The notes: generated by a model not told the origin, from the sequence alone. A stretch of DNA of 64,000 nt from an uncultured Lachnospiraceae bacterium (GCA_947629385.1 CANRDO010000002.1:1-64000), one strand, 5' to 3'; counted from the first letter of the stretch, positions 43,877-51,845 are shown. Numbers and translations are program-made.

Positions 43877-44883
43877 TTTTTCTTCTCCGCAGGGGTATAG
43901 CTCTCCGGCGAATAATATATGACCCTTGTTCCTCCGTTTTCAAACTCGAACGGGACGTAGAGCAGATCTTTCATCGCCTCCATAACGCTTGCGCGGTGCT
44001 CGGGCTGAACGTAGAACAGCAAGAATCCTCCGCCGCCTGCACCAAGAAGCTTGCCGCCCAAGGCTCCCGCGGCTATGCCCCTTGCATAAAGCGCATCAAT
44101 GCCGTCTGTTGTAATCGCAGCGCCTGTTTGCCTTTTCAGTTTCCATGTATAATCCAAAAGTTTCCCGAAATCGTCTAGATTAGCATATTTATCTATTAAA
44201 ATATTTTCAGCTTCATCAACGAGAGCGAGCATCTCCTTCAACTGTGCAGTCTTATCCCCACGCCCTTTAGCGTTAGCTTCCTGAACTTCGGATGAAAAGC
44301 GCGTAAAGCCAGTAAAAAACATGACAAGATTCTCATTAAGGTAACGCTTACGTTCAGGCGAAATAATTACTGGTCGAACTTCATATCCATCGGTATTAAA
44401 ACTGATACGATTTAGTCCTCCAAACGAGGAAGCAATTTGATCCTGCCAACCACCCGCTTCGTTGCAGAGCGCACGTTCGAGATAAATTGCTTCATCAGCG
44501 AGGCGGTTTTTATCTGCATATTTCCCTTTTAAAGCATGGAAAGCATTAAGCATTCCAACTGCAAAGGATGACGATGTTCCAAGACCCGAACGCGCAGGAA
44601 GATCCGCTTCGTATGTGAGACGTATCTCATGCATATCTAACATTTTCATAGCATTTCGAATTGCAGGATGCTTAATCTGATCAACACCTGTAACACGCTC
44701 TGTCTGCGAATAACAAAGTTCGGTCGAGTAGTCGAAGAAACGTGGGAGATGACGCACATTGACATAGCAATACTTATCAAATGTTGTTGACAATACCGCA
44801 CCGCCGTATTTTTCAAAAAAATCCTTCATATCTGTTCCACCGCCAAAAAAAGACATGCGGAAAGGAGTCTTTGTAATTATCAT
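43873..44883 (-). CDS. hddA: D-glycero-alpha-D-manno-heptose-7-phosphate kinase
   Basis: This 336-residue GHMP kinase has an N-terminal TPFRMSFFGGGTDMKDFFE, the ATP loop LPARSGLGTSSSFAVGMLNA near residue 94, and the C-terminal LLGAGGGGFLLF. It phosphorylates heptose 7-phosphate at C1 toward GDP-heptose. It is first in the cluster after the LoaP leader hairpin. It is intact although the next enzyme gene is broken. Confidence 0.93.
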   Translation of the reverse strand: MIITKTPFRMSFFGGGTDMKDFFEKYGGAVLSTTFDKYCYVNVRHLPRFFDYSTELCYSQTERVTGVDQIKHPAIRNAMKMLDMHEIRLTYEADLPARSGLGTSSSFAVGMLNAFHALKGKYADKNRLADEAIYLERALCNEAGGWQDQIASSFGGLNRISFNTDGYEVRPVIISPERKRYLNENLVMFFTGFTRFSSEVQEANAKGRGDKTAQLKEMLALVDEAENILIDKYANLDDFGKLLDYTWKLKRQTGAAITTDGIDALYARGIAAGALGGKLLGAGGGGFLLFYVQPEHRASVMEAMKDLLYVPFEFENGGTRVIYYSPESYTPAEKKK

Positions 44884-44932
44884 CTCTAGGTCAATTCCTT
44901 TCGACTACAAAATTCTTCCTAAACATAAAATA

Positions 44933-44969
44933 GCGGAGAATAGCAACGCTCTGAGCTGCCTTTCTCCGC
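44933..44969 (-). promoter_or_regulatory. Leader hairpin ahead of hddA, candidate LoaP target or attenuator
   Basis: GCGGAGAA (minus strand, 44962-44969) pairs with TTCTCCGC (44933-44940), 8 bp, with a 21-nt loop, followed by TATTTTATG. It lies about 50 nt ahead of hddA and behind loaP. LoaP proteins act on leader RNA hairpins of long operons. The weak U run could be the terminator that is overridden. Confidence 0.55.
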
Positions 44970-44970
44970 A

Positions 44971-45243
44971 TCGCTTGTTAAATACAACTTTATGGGTGGC
45001 CTTTCTCATCCAGCTTCAGAAATCTATTTAATCCGACAACTCCAAACTGCCGGTGTGACATTGCCTAACATGGGCATTTCTTTCCAATATCTGTCTCTTT
45101 GTAGCCGCTTTGTTTTTGTGCCTAATATTACTCCAGCACCAAGCATTGCAATTTTCAGGCGCTCGCCCCTGTCTTCCTTTTTCAATGCCCTGCACTCCCT
45201 CTTCTCGCTTCGGCCAGCCTGGCTCTGATCAGCCGTTCATTCT
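44971..45243 (-). pseudogene. Decayed coding fragments between loaP and hddA
   Basis: The 360-bp gap holds short minus-strand frames that look like gene debris. One, (L)KKEDRGERLKIAMLG followed by AGVILGTKTKRLQ, resembles the first residues of a glycosyltransferase. A second frame ends FGVVGLNRFLKLDEKGHP before a stop. Neither has a proper start or usable length. No intact gene is seen; the plus-strand frame at 44992-45228 has no ribosome site. Confidence 0.35.
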
Positions 45244-45762
45244 TCAGTTCCCTGCAGCCTTCCTCACAATCTCCAGCCCTACTTTCATCCTTGTGATCCG
45301 GCCGAAGAACTCCACCTCCAGCACGGCCTGCCTGTCGTGCCGGTCCACATATACCACCTTGCCCGTCAGATCCTTCAGCGGCCCTTCCGTGACGACCAGC
45401 GTCCTCCCGATATACTCGCCTGTGCTGACCTCAAATACCTTGTCCTTGTTGATATGTTTCTCCAGAAAATCGACCTCATCCTCGTACAACGGAATCGGTC
45501 CTTCCTTATCGCCCAGAAGCTTCGTGAACTGGGGGATGGTTTTCAGAGCCTGATACAATCTGTCCGGATCCTCCGTCACAAAGAACAGATATCCGGGAAA
45601 GAGGACTTTCTGCCTCTTAACCCATACCCCGTTTTCCTTCCAGGGCTTCTCATATTTCGGGAGGAAACATTCCTCATAGACATTCCTGCTTCCCAGCTCC
45701 CGGTCGCAGGCTATCCTGACCTGCTCCTCACGGCCGGTCTGCACCCATACCGCGTACCACAT
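45244..45762 (-). CDS. loaP: LoaP-type transcription antiterminator (NusG paralogue)
   Basis: This 172-residue protein starts at 45762 (MWYAVWVQTGREEQVR). An N-terminal NusG domain contains KRQKVLFPGYLFFVT near residue 55, and a C-terminal KOW region has VTEGPLKDLTGKVVYVDRHD near residue 130. The family promotes readthrough of long polysaccharide and secondary-metabolite operons in Firmicutes. The gene lies between the initiating transferase and a 25-kb run of co-directional glycan genes, exactly where such a factor is expected. Confidence 0.9.
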   Translation of the reverse strand: MWYAVWVQTGREEQVRIACDRELGSRNVYEECFLPKYEKPWKENGVWVKRQKVLFPGYLFFVTEDPDRLYQALKTIPQFTKLLGDKEGPIPLYEDEVDFLEKHINKDKVFEVSTGEYIGRTLVVTEGPLKDLTGKVVYVDRHDRQAVLEVEFFGRITRMKVGLEIVRKAAGN

Positions 45763-45966
45763 TTCTTTGCACACCCTTTTTCGTATTGAACTGCCACGCT
45801 TACGGCCTATATGCTCCTGTTTTTGCCATGCCGGTCACCGTATTTCAGGGCAGGCTTCGCCATACCGCGCATGCTTTGTACTCCGTGTGCGCGGCTTCCT
45901 TCCTCCCTATGTCAGCAGCTTCCCGCAACGTGCCCTAAGCAACGATTGTTTTCCGCTGCATCCTCC

Positions 45967-47439
45967 TCACATCGCACCCTCCCGCCGGAAAACAACACCT
46001 ACTGTTTTCAGCAGGATCTTCAGGTCCAGCCACAGGCTCCACCCGCTTATGTACTTCCGGTCCAGCTCCACCACTTCCTCGAAGTCTGTGATGTTGCTCC
46101 TCCCGCTCACCTGCCACAGCCCCGTGATCCCCGGACGGATCGACATCCGCGCACGGTGGTGCGCTTCATACTTCTCCCACTCGTCCACCGTCGGCGGACG
46201 CGTACCCACCAGGCTCATATCGCCCTTCAGCACGTTAAAGAACTGCGGGAACTCGTCCAGGCTCAGGTCACGGATAAAGTTACCGATACCCTTCCTGTAG
46301 GTCCCGTCCGGCAGGACCCTCGATCCGATGATTCGCGGATCCTCCTCATACTTGAACATCATCTGCCCGTCCAGACCGCAGGCCGCGGCTATCTCCGCCT
46401 TGCGTGACTCCGCGTCCGGGTACATGCTGCGGAACTTGTACATCTTGAACTTCTTCCCGTTCCGCCCCACGCGCGTCTGCGCGAAAAAGATCGGGCCGGG
46501 CGAGCGGATGTAGATGAAGGGGGCGATCACGACATACAGAAGCCCGGTAAGCAGACAGCCGATCAGTCCTCCGAGGATGTCGATTGTCCGCTTCGCGAAC
46601 GCCTGCCCCAGCGTGACGCTGCCCAGGCTGTAGGTCAGTACCATGTTGCCTCCCAGATATTCCACGGTCTGCGTCTGCTCCGCATACCGTCTCAGGCCTT
46701 CCAGTCTGATATGTACAATCAGTCCCATCTCAATCAGGGTCTGATATAATTCTTCTGTATTCGGCGCTGCCACCAGCACCTCGTCCACCCATTCCCTTTT
46801 GAGGTATTCGACGACGTCCTCCCGGCAGGCTGCCACCGGCACGCCGTCGATCTCCTTCCCCCGCATGTCCAGGTCGACGACTGCCATCCCCGGAATCTGG
46901 TACAGCCCGTGGCTGTTCTGCAGGACGCTCTCAACGACCTGCCGCGCGTTCTTTGACGTCACGATCAGGAAGAGGACGTTTCTGTCCCTGATCGGGTTCT
47001 TCCGCAGGACCACCTTCCATCCGAGCCGCACCGGCAGCGTCAGGCAGAAATAGACCGCGATCATCGTATAGTAGAACACGCGTGAATAGGTTTCCCCGCT
47101 TTGCACGGAAAACATGTAGAACGACACCGTGATCGCAAGCAGGACGGTATGAACCAGCGTGGTCGTGAATTCCTTCCGGAAGCCGCGCTTCAGCACGTCC
47201 GACAGGCGGCTGAAAAACACGAGGAGCAGGAGATCCGTCATCGTGAAGATGATCGCGATGGCCCGGTAGTCTTCTATGGCGTAAGGATTTTGGAAGCCGT
47301 GGCGTACCATGTAGGCAAACACGAACGCCACATGCAGGCACAGCAGGTCCAGCACGATGAAATCAATGTGCTTCAGCCAGCCCTGTGTGATCTTCCTGTA
47401 CATAACCGCCTGCCCCCTAACGTGCCAACATAGCCGCAT
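45967..47439 (-). CDS. Undecaprenyl-phosphate sugar phosphotransferase (WcaJ/CpsE type)
   Basis: This 490-residue protein has four to five N-terminal membrane spans, a CoA-binding-like middle domain (about 140-250) and a C-terminal bacterial sugar transferase domain. Landmarks there are KRTIDILGGLIGCLLTGLLY near residue 293, FAQTRVGRNGKKFKMYKFRS near residue 335, and DLSLDEFPQFFNVLKGDMSL then GTRPPTVDEWEKY. It starts polymer synthesis by moving a sugar phosphate to undecaprenyl phosphate. Confidence 0.93.
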   Translation of the reverse strand: MRLCWHVRGQAVMYRKITQGWLKHIDFIVLDLLCLHVAFVFAYMVRHGFQNPYAIEDYRAIAIIFTMTDLLLLVFFSRLSDVLKRGFRKEFTTTLVHTVLLAITVSFYMFSVQSGETYSRVFYYTMIAVYFCLTLPVRLGWKVVLRKNPIRDRNVLFLIVTSKNARQVVESVLQNSHGLYQIPGMAVVDLDMRGKEIDGVPVAACREDVVEYLKREWVDEVLVAAPNTEELYQTLIEMGLIVHIRLEGLRRYAEQTQTVEYLGGNMVLTYSLGSVTLGQAFAKRTIDILGGLIGCLLTGLLYVVIAPFIYIRSPGPIFFAQTRVGRNGKKFKMYKFRSMYPDAESRKAEIAAACGLDGQMMFKYEEDPRIIGSRVLPDGTYRKGIGNFIRDLSLDEFPQFFNVLKGDMSLVGTRPPTVDEWEKYEAHHRARMSIRPGITGLWQVSGRSNITDFEEVVELDRKYISGWSLWLDLKILLKTVGVVFRREGAM

Positions 47440-47464
47440 TCGCCCCGCCGGAAGGACAAATCTT

Positions 47465-49630
47465 TCAGCTGACTCCGAGTTCTGCCAGCTTCTTCCTGCG
47501 GTCCTCGCTCATGCCGGAACGGCACGTTTCCTTCTGTTTTCGTATCCAGCGTCCCAGATGGCAGCCGTCCTCCGTCACGTAGGCGACCGGGATATTCAGG
47601 TTGCCGTATTTCTTCCGGTAACGGCACGCCGCTAAATAAGAGCGCTCCCATACGACATTATTCTTGTTGCTCCAGATCATTCCGAGTTCGTCCAGCCTCG
47701 CGATCTGATCCTCGCTCAGCTCTGCCCGGCCGGCGCCTCCGTTTCTTCTGGCAAACCTTGTATTTGCAATCCAGACGCCAAGCTTCACGCCGTCCGGGTC
47801 TACGTAGTAGTATGGGACGTCCAGATCCCCGTATTCCCGATGGTACCGCACCGCCGCGTGGTAGTTCTGCTCCCAGAGATAGTCCGGCACGTCCCAGACC
47901 ATCCCGATTTCCTCCAGAGCCGCCTCACGTTCGGGCGTCAGATAACTTGTGCGGATCCCGCTCTTCCGGTAGGTGCGCAGCTGCGCCAGCCATTTGCCCA
48001 GCTCCACGCCCTGGTATTTCCCGTCCCGCACGTTCACCAGAAGGTTCCCGTGTTCCCGGTAATACACCTGCGCCGCCGAAAAATATCGCGCCCAGTTCCG
48101 GTCAATCTTTGACTCCCAGCGCATGCCCAATCTGTCCAGTCTTGCGATCTGCGCTTCCGTGAGGACGCCCTTTGCCTTCCCCGCCCGTACCTTGCGCTGC
48201 GTGTCCAGCCACTGCCCCAGCGACAGTCCGTCCTCCGTCACATACCGCTTCGTCGCTTCCAGATCCCCGTGTTGCTCGAAATACTGCTCCGCCGCCTGAT
48301 ACATCAGCTCCCACGAGGCGCCCAGCGTCTCGTTCAGTCTGCGGAACAGCCTCATGCAGTCCTGCACCTCGTCCGTGATGTGGAAATGTTCGTTCACGAT
48401 AAGGCTGCCTTCCCCGCGGTCCCGATAGTATCGCACCGCGGCCTGCATCTCGTCCTCGACCGTACCGATGCTGTACAGGTTCTCTATGTTCATCACTACA
48501 TCGAAGATCACAGCATTCTCGTCCTGCTTTCTTCCCGCGGAAAGCGCACGTCCGATCTGCTGCTTGTAGATGATCGGCGAGACCGTCGGCCGGAGCAGGA
48601 TCACCCCGCTCACGTCGTCCACATGGATCCCTTCATTCAGCATGTCGATGCAGAACAAGAGCTTCAGGTGACCGCTCCCGTCCGCCTTGAACCTCGCAAA
48701 CTCCGCCTCCGCCCGCGCGTCCTCCGAGTAGACCGAGTAGACGTGCGGCTCCGGGTCCACCTTCGCGAACCACTCCGGGACCTTCGCGATCATCTCCTGC
48801 ATATGCTCGTAATCCGCGCAGAAGACAAGATACTTCCCAAACCGCCCCGGCAGCCCTTTCTTCCGCGGCTGCACAGCTGGTTCTTTTTCTTCGGGCGGAT
48901 CTTCTCCCGCCATGTGTTTCCGGAAGACCTCGTCCAGCCCGTCCGCCTTCTCCAAAGCGCGCCGCAGGGCCTCCAGATATTTGTCCGCCTCCGCGCGCAC
49001 TGCGCTGTTTTTTGCCCCTTTCACTCGCGCCTTGTAACGCTCCAGCTCCTTCTGGCAGGAATACGTCGACAGCACGTATTTCGGCGGGTTCAGGATGCCG
49101 CGCACGATCGCGTCCCCGAGCGTCATCTCCGAGGCGATGTTCCCGTCGAACAGCTCGTCCGCCATGTCCCGCTGCCCGTCCAAGTAGCGGATGTTCGTTG
49201 CTGAGAGTCCGAGTACCGGGACGTCCGGGTACCGCTCCAGCAGCCTCTGCACGCCCTGTCCCCACATCTTCGCACCGCAGCGGTGAAACTCGTCCAGGAT
49301 GATGTAGTCCGGCTTTAGCCCTTCAAGCTCTTCCTCCTGCATCAGCATGAGCCTCGCGTAGGTGAGGAAGCGGATGTTCGTTTCTTCCGGTTTATCTGCA
49401 GGCATACCGGCCGCCCGCCAGTTCTCCAGCTGTGTCCGGAAGATGTATTCCGAGGGCGCAAGCCAGCACACGGTCTTATCCGGATGATCCTCGCACAGCT
49501 GGAAGGCGATGAAGGACTTCCCCGTGCCGGTCGGATGGATCACGGCCGCGCGGCCTTTCTCCGCCAACATGGCGAGAACGGCTTCGTATGCGGTTTGATT
49601 GTGTTCATACAGCCGAATGCCCATAGTCAT
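47465..49630 (-). CDS. DEAD/DEAH helicase with four C-terminal helicase-associated (HA) repeats
   Basis: This 721-residue superfamily 2 protein has motif I VIHPTGTGKSFIAFQLCE near residue 34, motif II IILDEFHRCG near residue 110 and motif VI IIYKQQIGRALSAGRKQDE near residue 355. After about residue 440 come four HA repeats of about 65 residues, each of the form W-x3-Y-x2-A-x2-Y-x3-H/Y-G-(D/N)-L and ending L-G-M-x-W. The substrate is unknown. It is the first gene downstream of the invertible segment; the ATG at 49630 follows AAAAGGATGA, which lies just outside the inverted repeat. Confidence 0.88.
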   Translation of the reverse strand: MTMGIRLYEHNQTAYEAVLAMLAEKGRAAVIHPTGTGKSFIAFQLCEDHPDKTVCWLAPSEYIFRTQLENWRAAGMPADKPEETNIRFLTYARLMLMQEEELEGLKPDYIILDEFHRCGAKMWGQGVQRLLERYPDVPVLGLSATNIRYLDGQRDMADELFDGNIASEMTLGDAIVRGILNPPKYVLSTYSCQKELERYKARVKGAKNSAVRAEADKYLEALRRALEKADGLDEVFRKHMAGEDPPEEKEPAVQPRKKGLPGRFGKYLVFCADYEHMQEMIAKVPEWFAKVDPEPHVYSVYSEDARAEAEFARFKADGSGHLKLLFCIDMLNEGIHVDDVSGVILLRPTVSPIIYKQQIGRALSAGRKQDENAVIFDVVMNIENLYSIGTVEDEMQAAVRYYRDRGEGSLIVNEHFHITDEVQDCMRLFRRLNETLGASWELMYQAAEQYFEQHGDLEATKRYVTEDGLSLGQWLDTQRKVRAGKAKGVLTEAQIARLDRLGMRWESKIDRNWARYFSAAQVYYREHGNLLVNVRDGKYQGVELGKWLAQLRTYRKSGIRTSYLTPEREAALEEIGMVWDVPDYLWEQNYHAAVRYHREYGDLDVPYYYVDPDGVKLGVWIANTRFARRNGGAGRAELSEDQIARLDELGMIWSNKNNVVWERSYLAACRYRKKYGNLNIPVAYVTEDGCHLGRWIRKQKETCRSGMSEDRRKKLAELGVS

Positions 49631-49640
49631 TCATCCTTTT

Positions 49641-49666
49641 ACAACATTATCTGTATAATGTAGTGC
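49641..49666 (+). repeat. Left 26-bp inverted repeat of the invertible segment
   Basis: It is an exact inverted copy of 50030-50055. It contains CATTATCTGTATAATG, itself two 7-bp arms (ACATTAT/ATAATGT) around a 4-bp centre, the form of a tyrosine recombinase crossover site. It lies 10 bp ahead of the helicase ATG. Confidence 0.95.
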
Positions 49667-49708
49667 AATAAGTAAGCAGATACTGCCGTGTAATCAAAGT
49701 CGTGAATT

Positions 49709-49737
49709 ATAATAGCACTTTCAATCCGAAATAGCAA
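49709..49737 (-). promoter_or_regulatory. Leftward promoter inside the invertible segment
   Basis: TTGCTA (49732-49737), 17 bp, TATTAT (49709-49714) on the minus strand. An overlapping TATAAT is also present. The predicted start lies about 70 nt ahead of the helicase ATG, with the left repeat in the leader. Confidence 0.6.
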
Positions 49738-49783
49738 GAGATACATAAGTGGTAAATTTTTATATTTGACTTATTTTAAATTG

Positions 49784-49789
49784 TATAAT
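49784..49789 (+). promoter_or_regulatory. Rightward -10-like TATAAT inside the invertible segment
   Basis: A perfect TATAAT at 49784-49789 has TTGACT at 49766-49771, but only 12 bp apart, too close for sigma-A. With the terminator at 49952-49989 it could still define a rightward RNA of about 190 nt. Support is weak. Confidence 0.3.
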
Positions 49790-49951
49790 CACAGAATTTT
49801 CTGAATATAGAGATAGAATGATCGAAAAAGCCTGTATCAGGTTGCGATATGCTGAAATCCAGCCGGGAAGCCTGAATTCCGACCGGATTTTGGCATGCAA
49901 GAAAGGCCTTTGTATAAAAAGATACAAAAGCCGATGCAAAAGATATCACTG

Positions 49952-49989
49952 GGGTCCGCACAGTCGAAGGGCGTGGGGACTCTTTTTTT
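49952..49989 (+). terminator. Rightward terminator-like hairpin inside the invertible segment
   Basis: GGGTCC (49952-49957) pairs with GGACTC (49977-49982) with one G-U pair, followed by seven T (49983-49989). In the inverted state it would lie between the segment and the helicase. Confidence 0.5.
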
Positions 49990-50029
49990 GCTTGAAAAAT
50001 TCAACGTGTTCGATGTGCAAAGAAGCGGC

Positions 50030-50055
50030 GCACTACATTATACAGATAATGTTGT
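50030..50055 (-). repeat. Right 26-bp inverted repeat, inside the recombinase 3' end
   Basis: It is an exact inverted copy of 49641-49666. It encodes the last codons (TTLSV) and contains the stop of the recombinase, so the crossover site is part of the recombinase gene. Confidence 0.95.
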
Positions 50056-51003
50056 GCTTTTTTTATTTTGTCGTTGTCCCGGCTTTCTCCCGCCCCCGGC
50101 CTTTCCGGCCTTTTCCGGATCCCGCTCCCCTCTTTCTCCGATCTTGCGCAGAATCTCTCTCATCATCCGGTCGACACGCGCCCTGACCTCGCGCTCTGTC
50201 CTCCTGACGTAGATCATCGTCGTGTTAACGCTGCTGTGTCCGAGCAGGCAGGCAAGCTGCGCGATATCGTGCGAACTCTCATAAAACATTCGCGCGAACA
50301 ACTTCCGGATATTGTGGGGGAATACCTTATCCTCGCCGACGCCCGCCTTTTTGCACAGGCGTTTCATCTGCCTCCAGAAATTGCTCCGATCTACGGGTCT
50401 GCCGCTGCGCGTACGGAAAATCACGCCCTCTTTGATCCTCCGCTTCCTGATATAAGCGGAAAGTTCCTCGCGCAGTCCGTCCGGAATGATGATCTCCCGG
50501 CTTTTCCTTTTGCAGGAGACGCGGATGCTGGTTCGCCGCTCCTTTTTCCGGATTGCCTCCACGGTGAAGTATTTCAGCTCGGAAACACGGATTCCGGTTC
50601 CGGCAAGCACCTTCAGCATCATCTGCAGGCGCTGGTTTCCCTCCGCGGCGTTCAAAAGTCTCCGGTATTCTTCCATCGTAAGGCTTTTGTTTTCCGGGCA
50701 ATACGGCATTTCCTGCGTGCGGAGCCTTGCGACGTTGCAGTCGTCTCTTCCCAGGTATTTGAAAAGTCCCCGCAGGGACGCAAGCATGGAATTGATACTG
50801 CTGTCCGCGTATTTTCCGGACTCGATCAGATATCTTTTGTAATCGACCGCAAGCTCCTTCGTGAGCGGCCGGCCGGAGGCGAAGCTTCGGAACGCCTCAG
50901 CGTCCCGGATGTATTTATCAATCGTGTACGGACTTTTTTCGTTGGTGCGCAGGTATCTGCCATATGCGGTAAGTATTTCCTCATTCAGTGTCAATGTATT
51001 CAT
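50038..51003 (-). CDS. Tyrosine recombinase, probable invertase of the adjacent switch
   Basis: This 321-residue protein has an N-terminal SAM-like core-binding domain (about 8-95, with SPYTIDKYIRDAEAF). In the catalytic domain LAGTGIRVSEL near residue 137 holds the first Arg, FPHNIRKLFARMFY near residue 230 holds H-x-x-R, and LLGHSSVNTTMIYVRR near residue 255 holds the His and the Tyr nucleophile. The tail is very basic and Gly-rich. It is not accompanied by phage or ICE genes. Because its 3' end carries one inverted repeat, local inversion is its likely job. The ATG follows AAAGGAG. Confidence 0.93.
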   Translation of the reverse strand: MNTLTLNEEILTAYGRYLRTNEKSPYTIDKYIRDAEAFRSFASGRPLTKELAVDYKRYLIESGKYADSSINSMLASLRGLFKYLGRDDCNVARLRTQEMPYCPENKSLTMEEYRRLLNAAEGNQRLQMMLKVLAGTGIRVSELKYFTVEAIRKKERRTSIRVSCKRKSREIIIPDGLREELSAYIRKRRIKEGVIFRTRSGRPVDRSNFWRQMKRLCKKAGVGEDKVFPHNIRKLFARMFYESSHDIAQLACLLGHSSVNTTMIYVRRTEREVRARVDRMMREILRKIGERGERDPEKAGKAGGGRKPGQRQNKKSTTLSV

Positions 51004-51084
51004 TTGTGCTTTCTCCTTTCAGAAAATCCCGGTTTTCATCCTTATATATAGAAATATAGTAAGCTTTTCCAGATGTATCAATCC

Positions 51085-51113
51085 TTGACCACCTGCACAT
51101 AACATGCTATAAT
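51085..51113 (+). promoter_or_regulatory. Promoter of the toxin-antitoxin operon
   Basis: TTGACC (51085-51090), 17 bp, TATAAT (51108-51113), about 33 bp ahead of the antitoxin ATG. Confidence 0.8.
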
Positions 51114-51146
51114 ATTTCTACAAATTTATCGAAAGGAAGTGTGCAT

Positions 51147-51419
51147 ATGCCTACGATTGCACCAGTCTCTGATCTGAGAAATTATGGTACTATTTTGGAA
51201 AAAGTATCTGCCGGATCGCCTGTTTACCTGACGCGGAACGGTCATGGTGTGTACAGCATCCGAAATATGGAAGATGAAGAGAATTTTCAAAAAGCAGAAG
51301 CTATGATACGCTTGATGTGTGAGTTGAATGCGGGTATCCGCTCCGCGGAGAAAGAGGGCTGGGTTTCTGACGACGAACTCCGCAATCATTTTCAAAATAG
51401 AAGGAACTCGAAGAAATGA
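51147..51419 (+). CDS. Antitoxin, Phd/YefM-like
   Basis: This 90-residue protein starts at the ATG at 51147 behind AAAGGAAG; a GTG two codons earlier is too close to the ribosome site. The N-terminus MPTIAPVSDLRNYGTILEKV and the following VYLTRNGHGVYSI match the Phd/YefM fold that binds DNA and the toxin. The C-terminal part is a charged helix that would cover the toxin. It overlaps the toxin gene by four bases. Confidence 0.88.
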   Translation: MPTIAPVSDLRNYGTILEKVSAGSPVYLTRNGHGVYSIRNMEDEENFQKAEAMIRLMCELNAGIRSAEKEGWVSDDELRNHFQNRRNSKK

Positions 51420-51760
51420 TTTATTCAATACGATATTCACCGGAAGCTGTACGCGATATGGATATGGTTTGGGATGGCGTTTTAAAAGCTTCCGGAAGCT
51501 ACGATATTGCAGATCGATATATCGACGAATTAAGGGCTGTGATTGCTGCAAAAAAGGCTTACCCTTTTTCCGGAACCCCGCTTCAATATCGTGGTTTATT
51601 TACCGGATTCTATTCTATAAATTATAAGAAATACAAGATATTCTATCGTGTACATAACGGTTTCATTGAAGTAGCCAGGGTCATTATGGCAAAACGTGAT
51701 TATATGAGGATACTTTTTGGCGAATCGGAGGGATCAGAAGAAGCAGAAGATGAACTTTAA
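51416..51760 (+). CDS. Toxin, RelE/ParE family
   Basis: This 114-residue protein begins MIYSIRYSPEAVRDMDMVWD and has a central YKIFYRVHNGFIEVARVIMA, the ParE/RelE fold. The end carries an acidic tail (GESEGSEEAEDEL). It would inhibit gyrase or cleave mRNA on ribosomes when free of the antitoxin; sequence alone does not decide which. A strong terminator follows at once. Confidence 0.9.
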   Translation: MIYSIRYSPEAVRDMDMVWDGVLKASGSYDIADRYIDELRAVIAAKKAYPFSGTPLQYRGLFTGFYSINYKKYKIFYRVHNGFIEVARVIMAKRDYMRILFGESEGSEEAEDEL

Positions 51761-51797
51761 AAAGAGGACAAGATACGTTTTCGTACCTGTCCTCTTT
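51761..51797. terminator. Bidirectional terminator between toxin and transketolase
   Basis: AAAGAGGACA (51761-51770) pairs with TGTCCTCTTT (51788-51797), 10 bp. T runs lie on both strands, so it can serve the toxin operon and the leftward transketolase operon. Confidence 0.9.
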
Positions 51798-51845
51798 CCT
51801 TATTTGTATTGAATTCTCACATTCAGTCTAAGTGGCCAGTCGCCC

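Larger units (their letters stand above)
49667..50029. mobile_element. Invertible DNA segment (phase-variable promoter switch)
   Basis: These 363 bp lie between perfect 26-bp inverted repeats, next to a tyrosine recombinase gene. The segment holds no convincing gene. It has a leftward promoter candidate (49709-49737) near its left end and a rightward terminator-like hairpin (49952-49989) near its right end. In the orientation seen, the promoter reads across the left repeat into the helicase and the glycan locus. Inversion would turn the promoter away and put the terminator ahead of the helicase. Confidence 0.85.

Noticed and set aside
44992-45228. A 78-codon plus-strand frame in the loaP-hddA gap
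   Set aside because: No ribosome site or promoter; the minus-strand debris explains the composition.
49818-50186. A 122-codon plus-strand frame crossing the invertible segment into the recombinase gene
   Set aside because: It crosses the inverted repeat and runs antisense to the recombinase, so it would be broken by inversion; no ribosome site.
50038-51003. Recombinase as integrase of a prophage or ICE
   Set aside because: No phage, conjugation or excision genes and no tRNA attachment site nearby, while an exact inverted repeat pair lies next to it.
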